NCBI RefSeq assembly: GCF_003477885.1
Contig: NZ_QUEE01000002.1
Span: 248,001-312,000, forward strand
DNA: 64,000 nucleotides
Direction of reading: 5' to 3'
Source: Lachnotalea sp. AF33-28
GTDB lineage: Bacteria > Bacillota > Clostridia > Lachnospirales > Lachnospiraceae
Shown here: piece by piece, positions 35,701 to 42,532 of the stretch
Layout of the letters: each line of letters opens with the position of its first letter
Position numbering within the stretch: the first letter of the stretch is position 1
The notes under the pieces: model-generated
Database searches by the model: none
What the model was told of the DNA's origin: nothing
What the model saw: the letters and a program-made list of their open reading frames with translations, nothing else
Position numbers and translations under genes: made by a program

Positions 35701-35722
35701 GGGGACCGCCAAAGCGGTCCCC
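35701..35722. terminator. strong hairpin in the remnant region
   Basis: A perfect 9-bp stem, GGGGACCGC with GCGGTCCCC, and loop CAAA. On the minus strand it is followed by TTTCC. Confidence 0.45.
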
Positions 35723-35773
35723 CAAATTCAATCAAATCAATTAAAAACCTTATAAAATCAAGCTTTTTCCTTA

Positions 35774-35818
35774 GAACTTCCCAGCCTTCGCCGCTTCCCC
35801 AATCGAAACGGAGAATAC
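35774..35818 (-). pseudogene. remnant of the 3' end of a second GGGtGRT-type gene
   Basis: The last codons of a minus-strand frame read VSIGEAAKAGKF and stop, close to the end VGIEESAKAGKF of the intact gene at 36396-37406. Similarity continues into the 3' flank (CTTAT...AGC...CTTA-rich sequence in both). It stops after about 14 codons. The longer open frame to 35983 does not resemble the family, so I take this as a diverged fragment. Confidence 0.4.
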
Positions 35819-35914
35819 TGGTTTTCTAGGGGTTGAGGGATGTTTGCGTGCTATGGGTGTGCTACTCTGCCACACTGACGGCTGCTCAATCCTATTCTGA
35901 ATTTTGAAAAATAG

Positions 35915-35943
35915 TGGACAGCCTGTTACTTTATAGATATAAT
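35915..35943 (+). promoter_or_regulatory. promoter of the type I toxin-like RNA
   Basis: -35 TGGACA (35915-35920), 17-base spacer, consensus -10 TATAAT (35938-35943). The predicted transcript runs from about 35950 to the shared terminator near 36145, about 200 nt. Confidence 0.75.
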
Positions 35944-35986
35944 TAATATGCTGTTGACTCTTTCCGGCAGGAAGGAGGTGCAACCA

Positions 35987-36073
35987 ATGGAATACATATC
36001 TGCTTTTCTTATCTCTGTCGTGGCAGGAATAGTTTGCTACTATATCTGCAAATGGTTAGATGGAGATAAATAA
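35987..36073 (+). CDS. 28-residue hydrophobic peptide, candidate Fst-like type I toxin
   Basis: The peptide starts MEYISAFLISVVAGIV and ends ICKWLDGDK. One membrane helix spans about residues 4-22, followed by the Trp-Leu-Asp and charged tail typical of Fst-family toxins. The ribosome site AAGGAGGTGCAAC (35972-35984) is very strong. It is perfectly complementary to GTTGCACCTCCTT (36126-36138) in the terminator of the same RNA, which could hide the site by long-range pairing. Codons 3-8 carry a 16-nt direct repeat found again at the 5' end of the predicted antisense RNA. Too short for ordinary gene callers. Toxicity is inferred. Confidence 0.7.
   Translation: MEYISAFLISVVAGIVCYYICKWLDGDK
35994..36009 (+). 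repeat. direct repeat DRa (in toxin-like frame)
   Basis: ACATATCTGCTTTTCT, matching 15 of 16 bases with DRb at 36163-36178. Because the antisense RNA is read from the other strand, its copy is complementary to this stretch of the toxin mRNA. Confidence 0.7.
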
Positions 36074-36113
36074 CCAACAGCTAACCTAAGTTATTCCTCT
36101 TCAAAAGGAAAAG

Positions 36114-36145
36114 AAACCCCAAGGAGTTGCACCTCCTTGGGGTTT
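36114..36145. terminator. shared bidirectional terminator of the type I module
   Basis: A perfect 13-bp stem, AAACCCCAAGGAG with CTCCTTGGGGTTT, and loop TTGCAC. On the plus strand it ends in GGTTTC. On the minus strand it is followed by TTTCTTTTCCTTTT. Confidence 0.8.
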
Positions 36146-36162
36146 CACTTTGCGCCCAATGG

Positions 36163-36178
36163 ACACATCTGCTTTTCT
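36163..36178 (+). repeat. direct repeat DRb (in antisense RNA region)
   Basis: ACACATCTGCTTTTCT, 15 of 16 bases identical to DRa at 35994-36009. Confidence 0.7.
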
Positions 36179-36189
36179 CTGCTAATATT

Positions 36190-36218
36190 ATATTACGCTA
36201 GGAAAGTTAAAATGTCAA
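36190..36218 (-). promoter_or_regulatory. minus-strand promoter of the antisense RNA
   Basis: Read on the minus strand: perfect -35 TTGACA (36218-36213), 17-base spacer, -10 TAATAT (36195-36190). It points toward the shared terminator and has no other gene to serve. Confidence 0.75.
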
Positions 36219-36256
36219 TAGTTTATTCTGACAGTGATAATCATTTTTATTCCAAC

Positions 36257-36347
36257 GTTACTGTTCACAGTTACCGAAAAATTCCCACGTATGAGAGGGC
36301 AGGGGATGGCCCTCATACGCTGCCCTCTCATACGTGGGAACAGTAAC
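36257..36347. repeat. dispersed palindromic repeat, copy 3
   Basis: 91-bp palindrome: outer arms GTTACTGTTC and GAACAGTAAC, inner arms TTCCCACGTATGAGAGGGCA and TGCCCTCTCATACGTGGGAA. The inner arms pair perfectly. It lies between the type I module and the end of the GGGtGRT gene. Confidence 0.8.
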
Positions 36348-36395
36348 TTCCAACCATCAAACATCTTTAAAAAAACTTATTATAAGAGCAATCTC

Positions 36396-37406
36396 TTAAA
36401 ATTTCCCTGCTTTTGCGCTCTCTTCAATCCCAACCGCAACCGCAACGGTAGCGCCAACCATCGGGTTGTTGCCCATACCGATCAGACCCATCATCTCAAC
36501 GTGAGCCGGAACGGAAGAGGAGCCTGCGAACTGCGCGTCGGAGTGCATGCGGCCCATGGTATCGGTCATGCCGTAGGAAGCAGGGCCGGCAGCCATGTTG
36601 TCCGGATGAAGGGTTCTGCCTGTACCGCCGCCGGAAGCAACAGAGAAATACTTCTTGCCCTGTTCAATGCATTCCTTCTTATAGGTTCCGGCAACCGGAT
36701 GCTGGAATCTGGTGGGGTTGGTGGAGTTGCCGGTGATGGAAACGTCAACGCCCTCTTTGTGCATGATCGCAACGCCTTCGGTTACGTCGTTGGCGCCGTA
36801 GCAGTTAACTTTGGCTCTTAAGCCTTCGGAGTAGGATTTGCGGTAGATTTCCTTCACCTCTCCGGTGTAGTAATCCATCTCTGTCTCCACAAAGGTGAAG
36901 CCGTTGATTCTGGAGATGATCTGAGCGGCATCCTTGCCAAGGCCGTTTAAGATAACTCTTAACGGTTTCTGACGTACCTTGTTGGCCTTCTCCGCGATAC
37001 CGATCGCACCTTCCGCAGCTGCGAAGGATTCGTGTCCTGCCAGGAAGCAGAAGCACTCGGTGGATTCTTCCAGAAGCATCTTACCAAGGTTTCCGTGTCC
37101 CAGACCAACCTTACGCTGATCGGCAACGGAACCGGGGATACAGAATGCCTGCAGCCCTTCGCCGATCGCGGCGGCAGCGTCAGCAGCCCTTCTGCAGTCC
37201 TTCTTGATCGCGATGGCAGCGCCTACGATGTAAGCCCAGCATGCGTTTTCAAAGCAGATCGGCTGGATCTTCTTAACCTGCTCATATACATCCAGACCGG
37301 CATCTTTGGTGATTTTTTCAGCTTCTTCGATGGAAGCAATGCCGTAGCTGTTTAATACGGCGTTGATCTTATCTATTCTTCTTTCATATGATTCAAATAA
37401 AGCCAT
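36396..37406 (-). CDS. GGGtGRT family protein
   Basis: 336 residues. The naming motif GGGTGRTLHPDNMAAGPASYG is at about 265-285. Another conserved part is SVADQRKVGLGHGNLGKML near 93-111. The family is conserved in anaerobes and nearly always neighbours a NifU-like scaffold gene, as here, where it begins 18 bases downstream of that gene. A role in Fe-S or sulfur metabolism is presumed from this association; no reaction is established. AGGAGG precedes the ATG. Confidence 0.93.
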   Translation of the reverse strand: MALFESYERRIDKINAVLNSYGIASIEEAEKITKDAGLDVYEQVKKIQPICFENACWAYIVGAAIAIKKDCRRAADAAAAIGEGLQAFCIPGSVADQRKVGLGHGNLGKMLLEESTECFCFLAGHESFAAAEGAIGIAEKANKVRQKPLRVILNGLGKDAAQIISRINGFTFVETEMDYYTGEVKEIYRKSYSEGLRAKVNCYGANDVTEGVAIMHKEGVDVSITGNSTNPTRFQHPVAGTYKKECIEQGKKYFSVASGGGTGRTLHPDNMAAGPASYGMTDTMGRMHSDAQFAGSSSVPAHVEMMGLIGMGNNPMVGATVAVAVGIEESAKAGKF

Positions 37407-37424
37407 TTCTTTACTCCTCCTCGA

Positions 37425-38117
37425 TTATTCTTCTCTAGGGTCAATGATCTTCACAGCGTCAGCAACTCTGCCGTACTGGCCTTTTGCTTTTTCCCATGCG
37501 GTGTTCGGGTCGTCGCCCTTTTTGATGAAATCTGTCATCTTTCCAAGGCTTACGAACTGATAACCGATGATCTGATCATCTGCGTCTAAAGCGATACCTG
37601 TCACATAGCCTTCTGCCATTTCCAGGTAACGAGGGCCTTTCTTTAATGTGCCGTACATGGTACCAACCTGGGAGCGGAGTCCCTTGCCAAGATCCTCCAG
37701 GCCTGCGCCGATCGGAAGCCCGTCCTCTGAAAATGCGGACTGAGTTCTGCCGTATACGATCTGTAAGAATAATTCTCTCATTGCTGTATTAATTGCATCA
37801 CATACCAAGTCTGTGTTTAATGCTTCCAGTACGGTTCTGCCGGGCAGGATTTCAGCGGCCATAGCAGCTGAATGGGTCATTCCTGAACATCCGATGGTCT
37901 CAACCAGCGCTTCCTGAATGATGCCTTCCTTAACGTTTAAAGTCAATTTGCAGGCACCCTGCTGAGGAGCACACCAGCCCACACCATGAGTCAAACCGGA
38001 GATGTCTTTGATTTCTTTGGATTTTACCCATTTCGCTTCTTCAGGAATCGGAGCAGCACCATGAGCAACGCCTTGTGCTACTGTGCACATTTTTTCTACT
38101 TCATGTGAATAAATCAT
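37425..38117 (-). CDS. NifU-like iron-sulfur cluster assembly scaffold protein
   Basis: 230 residues. The NifU N-terminal-type scaffold has Cys residues in GVGWCAPQQGACK (about 48-56) and in ETIGCSGMTHSAAMAAEIL (about 76), then NTAMRELFLQIVYGRTQSAF. This is the member of the IscU/NifU superfamily that is paired with GGGtGRT proteins. It is first of a two-gene minus-strand operon, with AAAGGAG ahead of the ATG. It probably carries or transfers Fe-S clusters in the cytosol, perhaps to the GGGtGRT protein. Confidence 0.9.
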   Translation of the reverse strand: MIYSHEVEKMCTVAQGVAHGAAPIPEEAKWVKSKEIKDISGLTHGVGWCAPQQGACKLTLNVKEGIIQEALVETIGCSGMTHSAAMAAEILPGRTVLEALNTDLVCDAINTAMRELFLQIVYGRTQSAFSEDGLPIGAGLEDLGKGLRSQVGTMYGTLKKGPRYLEMAEGYVTGIALDADDQIIGYQFVSLGKMTDFIKKGDDPNTAWEKAKGQYGRVADAVKIIDPREE

Positions 38118-38263
38118 TGTAAAACTCCTTTCAACTATGTAATCGATACTTGGAAATAAGATGGCGTCTGTCCTATCGTTATTTCTTTCACATCATACCG
38201 CATCTATTTTCTCACAAAATGTCGAAATAGTCCAGCAGATTTTTTGCTTACAGAGCGCTTCAT

Positions 38264-38470
38264 GTTACTATTCACAGCTGCCGTAAACGTCCCGCGCATG
38301 TCGGTACAGAGTATGCTCCCCATTGGGACACGCTCTCGCTCCGTGAAGCGCGCAGCGGTTCTAATGCTGCAAACTACGCAGCAAAAGAACCGGCGGGCTT
38401 CAAGGGATCCCAATGAGGACCATACTCTGTAAAGACATGCGCTGCTTTATCGGCAGCCGTGAATAGTAAC
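38264..38470. repeat. dispersed palindromic repeat, copy 4 (long form)
   Basis: 207-bp nested palindrome. Outer arms GTTACTATTCACAGCTGCCG and CGGCAGCCGTGAATAGTAAC; middle arms CAGAGTATG and CATACTCTG; inner arms CATTGGGA and TCCCAATG. The core is GGTTCTAATGCTGC with GCAGCAAAAGAACC. The outer arms are those of copies 1 and 3; the core is an insertion relative to them. The region 38118-38472 otherwise holds only the NifU-gene leader. The repeat ends 2 bases before the stop codon of the PocR regulator and may act as its terminator. Confidence 0.8.
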
Positions 38471-38472
38471 CG

Positions 38473-39312
38473 CTACATGCGGGACCGGACAAAGCGTTTG
38501 GGCGGCTGGCCGCAGATCCGTGTAAATACCGTTATGAAATAATTGTAATCGCGGAATCCGCACAGAGAGGCAACCTCGGCAATCGTGAGTTCAGGGCGGT
38601 CCGTCAGGAGCTTTTTTGCCTTTTCTATGCGCTGGCGGCGGATGAATTCGGCAATGCCCATACCATAGCTTTCCCTGGCGATTTCATACAGCCTGGTTTT
38701 CCCAATTTGAAACTGTTCACAAATAGAGACAGCGCTGATGTCATCCGTAAGGTGTTTCTGTATGTACTGGTCGATCTGCACCGGCAGGTTTTCAAGCTTT
38801 AAGGTGGCCATCCGTTCGAAGGACAGATAGGTGGCCACAGCGCTCAACAGATGGGAGGCGGAGAGAATGTATTCTTCTGTGATGATGGGCCGCTCCCTGC
38901 AGGCTTCTTCCAGAAGACTCAGGTTGATGCTGTAGTGTTTGCATTTTTCGGAAATACTGCTCCAGCCCGTTTCATAATCGGGGTAGGAGAAGATATGGCC
39001 GAACAGCAGATATCCCACGATCAGATTGCTGAAACGGATCGGCATGATCGCTTCCGTTAAACCGGCGTGGCACTGATAGATATAGGTGTCATGCCTTTTG
39101 GAGGCGGTCTGGCAGGCGGACTCGTCACATTTAGCACACATGCGGCAGGCCGCCGGATCCTTGCGGATGCAGCGGCAGAAGGACGCCCGTTCGGCGGGAT
39201 AGGATACAATTTCCTGAAAGTCGGTATCAAATACGGTGATGCGGATATCGGTTATGGTATAAAAGTCCTTTAAGAGGGCGGTAAGTTTGGTGATGTTGAA
39301 GGAAGAGATCAT
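38473..39312 (-). CDS. PocR-domain AraC family transcriptional regulator
   Basis: 279 residues. An N-terminal PocR ligand-binding domain (about 5-165) has a Cys cluster, including CRCIRKDPAACRMCAKCDESAC and YIYQCHAGLTEAIMPI. Two AraC helix-turn-helix motifs follow at about 180-277 (VSICEQFQIGKTRLYEIA, then IAEVASLCGFRDYNYFITVF). The ATG at 39312 has GGAAAGGAG upstream; the longer frame to 39393 lacks a site. It is divergent from the isomerase/kinase/aldolase operon and is its likely activator. PocR domains bind small diols or related metabolites. Confidence 0.92.
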   Translation of the reverse strand: MISSFNITKLTALLKDFYTITDIRITVFDTDFQEIVSYPAERASFCRCIRKDPAACRMCAKCDESACQTASKRHDTYIYQCHAGLTEAIMPIRFSNLIVGYLLFGHIFSYPDYETGWSSISEKCKHYSINLSLLEEACRERPIITEEYILSASHLLSAVATYLSFERMATLKLENLPVQIDQYIQKHLTDDISAVSICEQFQIGKTRLYEIARESYGMGIAEFIRRQRIEKAKKLLTDRPELTIAEVASLCGFRDYNYFITVFTRICGQPPKRFVRSRM

Positions 39313-39539
39313 ATTATGTGCGCTCCTTTCCGGCCGTACCGGACATCGGCCGGCCGATGAATCCATGATAGCATATTCTGCGAACAAAATCAAAGTTATG
39401 TGGACGAAAGGCTATATATTACATAAGAAAATAATTTTATACTGTACCTATAAAACAGTATGTGCCGGAGTGGGAAAGCGCATTTCTATGCACACAGGTG
39501 GTCAGCCTGCGGCCGGCGACATGAAAAGAAGGAGACAAT

Positions 39540-40943
39540 ATGAAGAAAATCACATTTGCGCTGTGTTTCGGCAACCGGGGATTTATGCCTGGAGAGCTCA
39601 TCTACGGCGCCAGAGAAGACATGGTAAAGGCGGTGTGCGATGCGGGCTATGACTATATCGCCATGGATGCAGAGGCAACGCGGTACGGGGGAGTGGAAAC
39701 CAGGGAGGAAGGGCTAAAGTATGCCCGGTGGCTGAAGGAGCATGAAGGCGAATATGACGGGGTGATCTTCTCCATGCCGATTTTCCCCGATGAAAACGGT
39801 GCCATTACGGCTCTGCAGGATGCGGGTGTGCCGATCCTCATGCAGGCCTATCCGGATGAGATCGGCAGGATGGATTTCGCCCACAGAAGGGACGCCTTCT
39901 GCGGTAAATTTTCCGTTACCGATGTATTCACGCAGTATCAGGTTCCTTTTACGGTGATGAAACCCCATACGGTGCATCCTCTGTCTCCGGCATTTGCGGA
40001 CAATCTTAGAGATTTCGCCGCCATATGCCGTGTGGTAAACGGCATGAAGCGCTTTAATGTGGGATGTATCGGAGCCAGAACCACCGCCTTTAAGACCGTG
40101 CGGTTTGATGAAATTACGCTGCAGAAATACGGCATTAACGTGGAATCCTTTGATTTATCAGAGGTGTTTTATAAAGTAAATCAGAAGTCCGATGCGGATC
40201 CTGCAGTCCTTATGAAAGAGGAACGGCTGCGGCGGTATACGGACTGCTCCAAAGTGCCGGAAGAGAATCTGCTGACGCTGGCAAAGGTGAGCGCGGTGAT
40301 CGACGAATACATAGAGGAGTATAAGCTGGATGCTCTGACGCTTAGGTGCTGGAACGAAATGGAGACGGTCCTAAGAATATGTCCCTGTGTACTGCTTAGC
40401 GAGCTCAATGACAGGGGTATCCCGGCGTCCTGCGAGATCGACATGTGCTCGGCACTCACCATGCGGGCGATGAATCTGGCCAGTGAACAGCCGACCGCGG
40501 TTTTGGACTGGAACAATAACTATGGAGATGATGAGGATAAGGTGATTTTATTCCACTGCGGACCGGTGGCTCAGAGCCTGATGACAGCGAAAGGCACTGT
40601 TACGGAACATAAGATGTTTGCCAAAGGGGATCCGGGATCCGGCTGGGGCAGCAATGAGGGCAGGATCCGGCCGTTTTCCATGACCTATTCCAACTGCCAG
40701 ACTAAAGACGGAAGGATTGTGATCTATGCCAGCGAAGGCGAGTTTACGGAGGATGTGATCGAGGACGGGTTCTTTGGATGCGGCGGCGTGGCCAGGATAC
40801 CCGATCTGCAGAATAAGCTCATCCGGCTGGCAAGAGGCGGATTTAAGCATCACACCTCTGTAGGGGTCGGGCATATGAAAGAGATTTTAAAAGAGGCCTT
40901 TACCACCTATCTGCATTATGACTGGACGGATATCGATGAGTAA
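39540..40943 (+). CDS. L-fucose/L-arabinose isomerase family protein
   Basis: 467 residues. The fold is that of the fucose/arabinose isomerase superfamily: an N-terminal Rossmann-like part (DYIAMDAEATRYGG, GVIFSMPIFPDENGA), the central segment FNVGCIGARTTAFKTVRFDE near 174-193, and a C-terminal part with MCSALTMRAMNL and GCGGVARIPDL. These enzymes interconvert aldoses and ketoses with a divalent metal. It is first of an operon with an FGGY kinase, two aldolases and an epimerase-like protein. The order isomerase, kinase, aldolase is the logic of deoxy- or pentose-sugar breakdown. Substrate unknown. Confidence 0.85.
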   Translation: MKKITFALCFGNRGFMPGELIYGAREDMVKAVCDAGYDYIAMDAEATRYGGVETREEGLKYARWLKEHEGEYDGVIFSMPIFPDENGAITALQDAGVPILMQAYPDEIGRMDFAHRRDAFCGKFSVTDVFTQYQVPFTVMKPHTVHPLSPAFADNLRDFAAICRVVNGMKRFNVGCIGARTTAFKTVRFDEITLQKYGINVESFDLSEVFYKVNQKSDADPAVLMKEERLRRYTDCSKVPEENLLTLAKVSAVIDEYIEEYKLDALTLRCWNEMETVLRICPCVLLSELNDRGIPASCEIDMCSALTMRAMNLASEQPTAVLDWNNNYGDDEDKVILFHCGPVAQSLMTAKGTVTEHKMFAKGDPGSGWGSNEGRIRPFSMTYSNCQTKDGRIVIYASEGEFTEDVIEDGFFGCGGVARIPDLQNKLIRLARGGFKHHTSVGVGHMKEILKEAFTTYLHYDWTDIDE

Positions 40944-40963
40944 GGCCTAAGAGAAAGGATGGG

Positions 40964-42466
40964 ATGACGGCTATGAAGATTGCGGGATTGGATATCGGCA
41001 CAACCGGGTGTAAGCTGACCGTTTTTGACAGTCAGGGAAACTGTTTGGATAAGGCTTACCGTGATTATCCCGTCAGGCGGTCCTTCGGAGAGCATGAGAC
41101 GGATCCTTCGGCTATCCTGGAGGCGGTATTTGCAGTGATCCGTTCTGTGACAGAGGCGCATCCGGATATAGAAGGACTTGGGGTGACCAGCTTTGGGGAG
41201 ACCTTTGTGCTGGCGGATGAATCTGGCCGGCCTCTGCATATGGCCATGCTCTATACGGATCCGAGGGGGCTTACGGAATGTGAAGAGCTCGTGCAGAAGA
41301 TCGGCAGAAAAAAACTCCTGTCACTTACAGGCGTGAATCCGCATCAGATGTACAGCATATCCAAAATCATGTGGCTGAAGCGCAGCCGGCCTCATCTCTA
41401 TGAGAAGGCCAGACATATCTTTCTGATGGAGGATCTGGTGATATACGCGCTGACTAAAAACGCGCGGATCGATTATTCGCTGGCGGCCAGAACCATGGCG
41501 TTTGATATACACAGACTTGCCTGGAGCAGGGAGATCTTTGATGCAGCCGGAATCGACAGGAGCCTTATGTCAGAGTGTGTCCCGTCAGGGACTGTGGCCG
41601 GTACGGTAACTAAGGAGGCGATGGCTTCTACCGGCCTGCGGGCGGGTACCAGGGTTGCATGCATCGGCCATGACCAGGTGGCGGCGGCCGTAGGAGCGGG
41701 CGTGTTTGATTCAAGTGCAGCGGTGGACGGCGCAGGGACGGTGGAATGCATCACACCGGTAATGGATGGGATTCCCGATCAGGAAGCGGCAGCCAGAGGG
41801 AATTTTGCCGTGGTTCCTTATGTGATCCCCGGAAAATATGTATGCTATGCGTTTTCCTACATGGGAGGGGCATTGATACAGTGGTGTATCGAAACGCTGG
41901 CGAAGAAGGAAAGGGAATTCGCGAAGGAAGCAGGTATCTCTGTAAATGAGTATCTGGAGAAGTGCACAGCCGGTCCGACCGGCCTGCTGGTGCTGCCGCA
42001 TCTGGCGGGAGCGGCCACTCCCTACATGGACACGGGCTCTAAGGGAGTGATTGTGGGACTGACGGCGGATACTACGGTGGGAGAGCTGTACCGCGCCTGT
42101 ATGGAGGGTGTGGTATATGAGATGATGGTCAATATGGAATATTTGCAGCAGGCGGGCATTCAGATTCAAAAGCTTCATGCCACCGGCGGCGGCGCCCGTT
42201 CCGGAGAATGGCTGCAGATGAAGGCGGATATGCTGAACCTTCCTGTCACGGCCCTGATAACAGAGGACGCCGGGACTGTGGGCAGCGCCATGCTGACCGG
42301 CATTGCCGCAGGCTGCTTTGCGGATTTGAAGGATGCCGCCGGCCATATGGTACAGATGCGGGAAACCTATTATCCCAGAGCGGATATGCATGATAAGTAC
42401 CAAGAGCTTTATATGAGGTACCGGAAGCTTTACGGTGCGGTCAGGCCCTTGGTAGGGGATACATAA
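40964..42466 (+). CDS. FGGY family carbohydrate kinase
   Basis: 500 residues. N-terminal FGGY domain: KIAGLDIGTTGCKLTVFD (about 5-22, phosphate 1 loop) and the substrate-site region TSFGETFVLADE. C-terminal domain: IGHDQVAAAVGAG near 228-240, DGAGTVE, and GGGARSGEWLQMKADMLNLPV near 408-428 (adenosine region). It phosphorylates a ketose or sugar alcohol with ATP, here probably the product of the preceding isomerase. It starts 20 bases after the isomerase gene; the ATG at 40973 is an alternative start. Confidence 0.92.
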   Translation: MTAMKIAGLDIGTTGCKLTVFDSQGNCLDKAYRDYPVRRSFGEHETDPSAILEAVFAVIRSVTEAHPDIEGLGVTSFGETFVLADESGRPLHMAMLYTDPRGLTECEELVQKIGRKKLLSLTGVNPHQMYSISKIMWLKRSRPHLYEKARHIFLMEDLVIYALTKNARIDYSLAARTMAFDIHRLAWSREIFDAAGIDRSLMSECVPSGTVAGTVTKEAMASTGLRAGTRVACIGHDQVAAAVGAGVFDSSAAVDGAGTVECITPVMDGIPDQEAAARGNFAVVPYVIPGKYVCYAFSYMGGALIQWCIETLAKKEREFAKEAGISVNEYLEKCTAGPTGLLVLPHLAGAATPYMDTGSKGVIVGLTADTTVGELYRACMEGVVYEMMVNMEYLQQAGIQIQKLHATGGGARSGEWLQMKADMLNLPVTALITEDAGTVGSAMLTGIAAGCFADLKDAAGHMVQMRETYYPRADMHDKYQELYMRYRKLYGAVRPLVGDT

Positions 42467-42532
42467 ACAACCGCCGATAGATCCGTAGATTTTGGAGTGA
42501 ACTAAGAATTAAGAATACAGGAGGAACACAGG

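Larger units (their letters stand above)
36105..36190 (-). ncRNA. candidate antisense antitoxin RNA (RNA II-like)
   Basis: Predicted from the minus-strand promoter at 36190-36218, with a start near 36183 and the terminator at 36114-36145, giving about 75-80 nt. Its 5' part is complementary to DRa in the toxin mRNA. Its terminator loop (GUGCAA) is complementary to the toxin terminator loop (UUGCAC). This mirrors the RNA I/RNA II layout of par from pAD1. No expression evidence is available. Confidence 0.6.

Noticed and set aside
35771..35983. 70-residue minus-strand open frame ending in EAAKAGKF
   Set aside because: Only the last dozen or so residues resemble a known protein; the rest has no family likeness and no good start, and it overlaps the toxin-RNA promoter. 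Kept only as a short remnant.
36234..36821. 195-residue plus-strand open frame
   Set aside because: It runs through a palindromic repeat and then antisense through the GGGtGRT gene; composition is that of a shadow frame.
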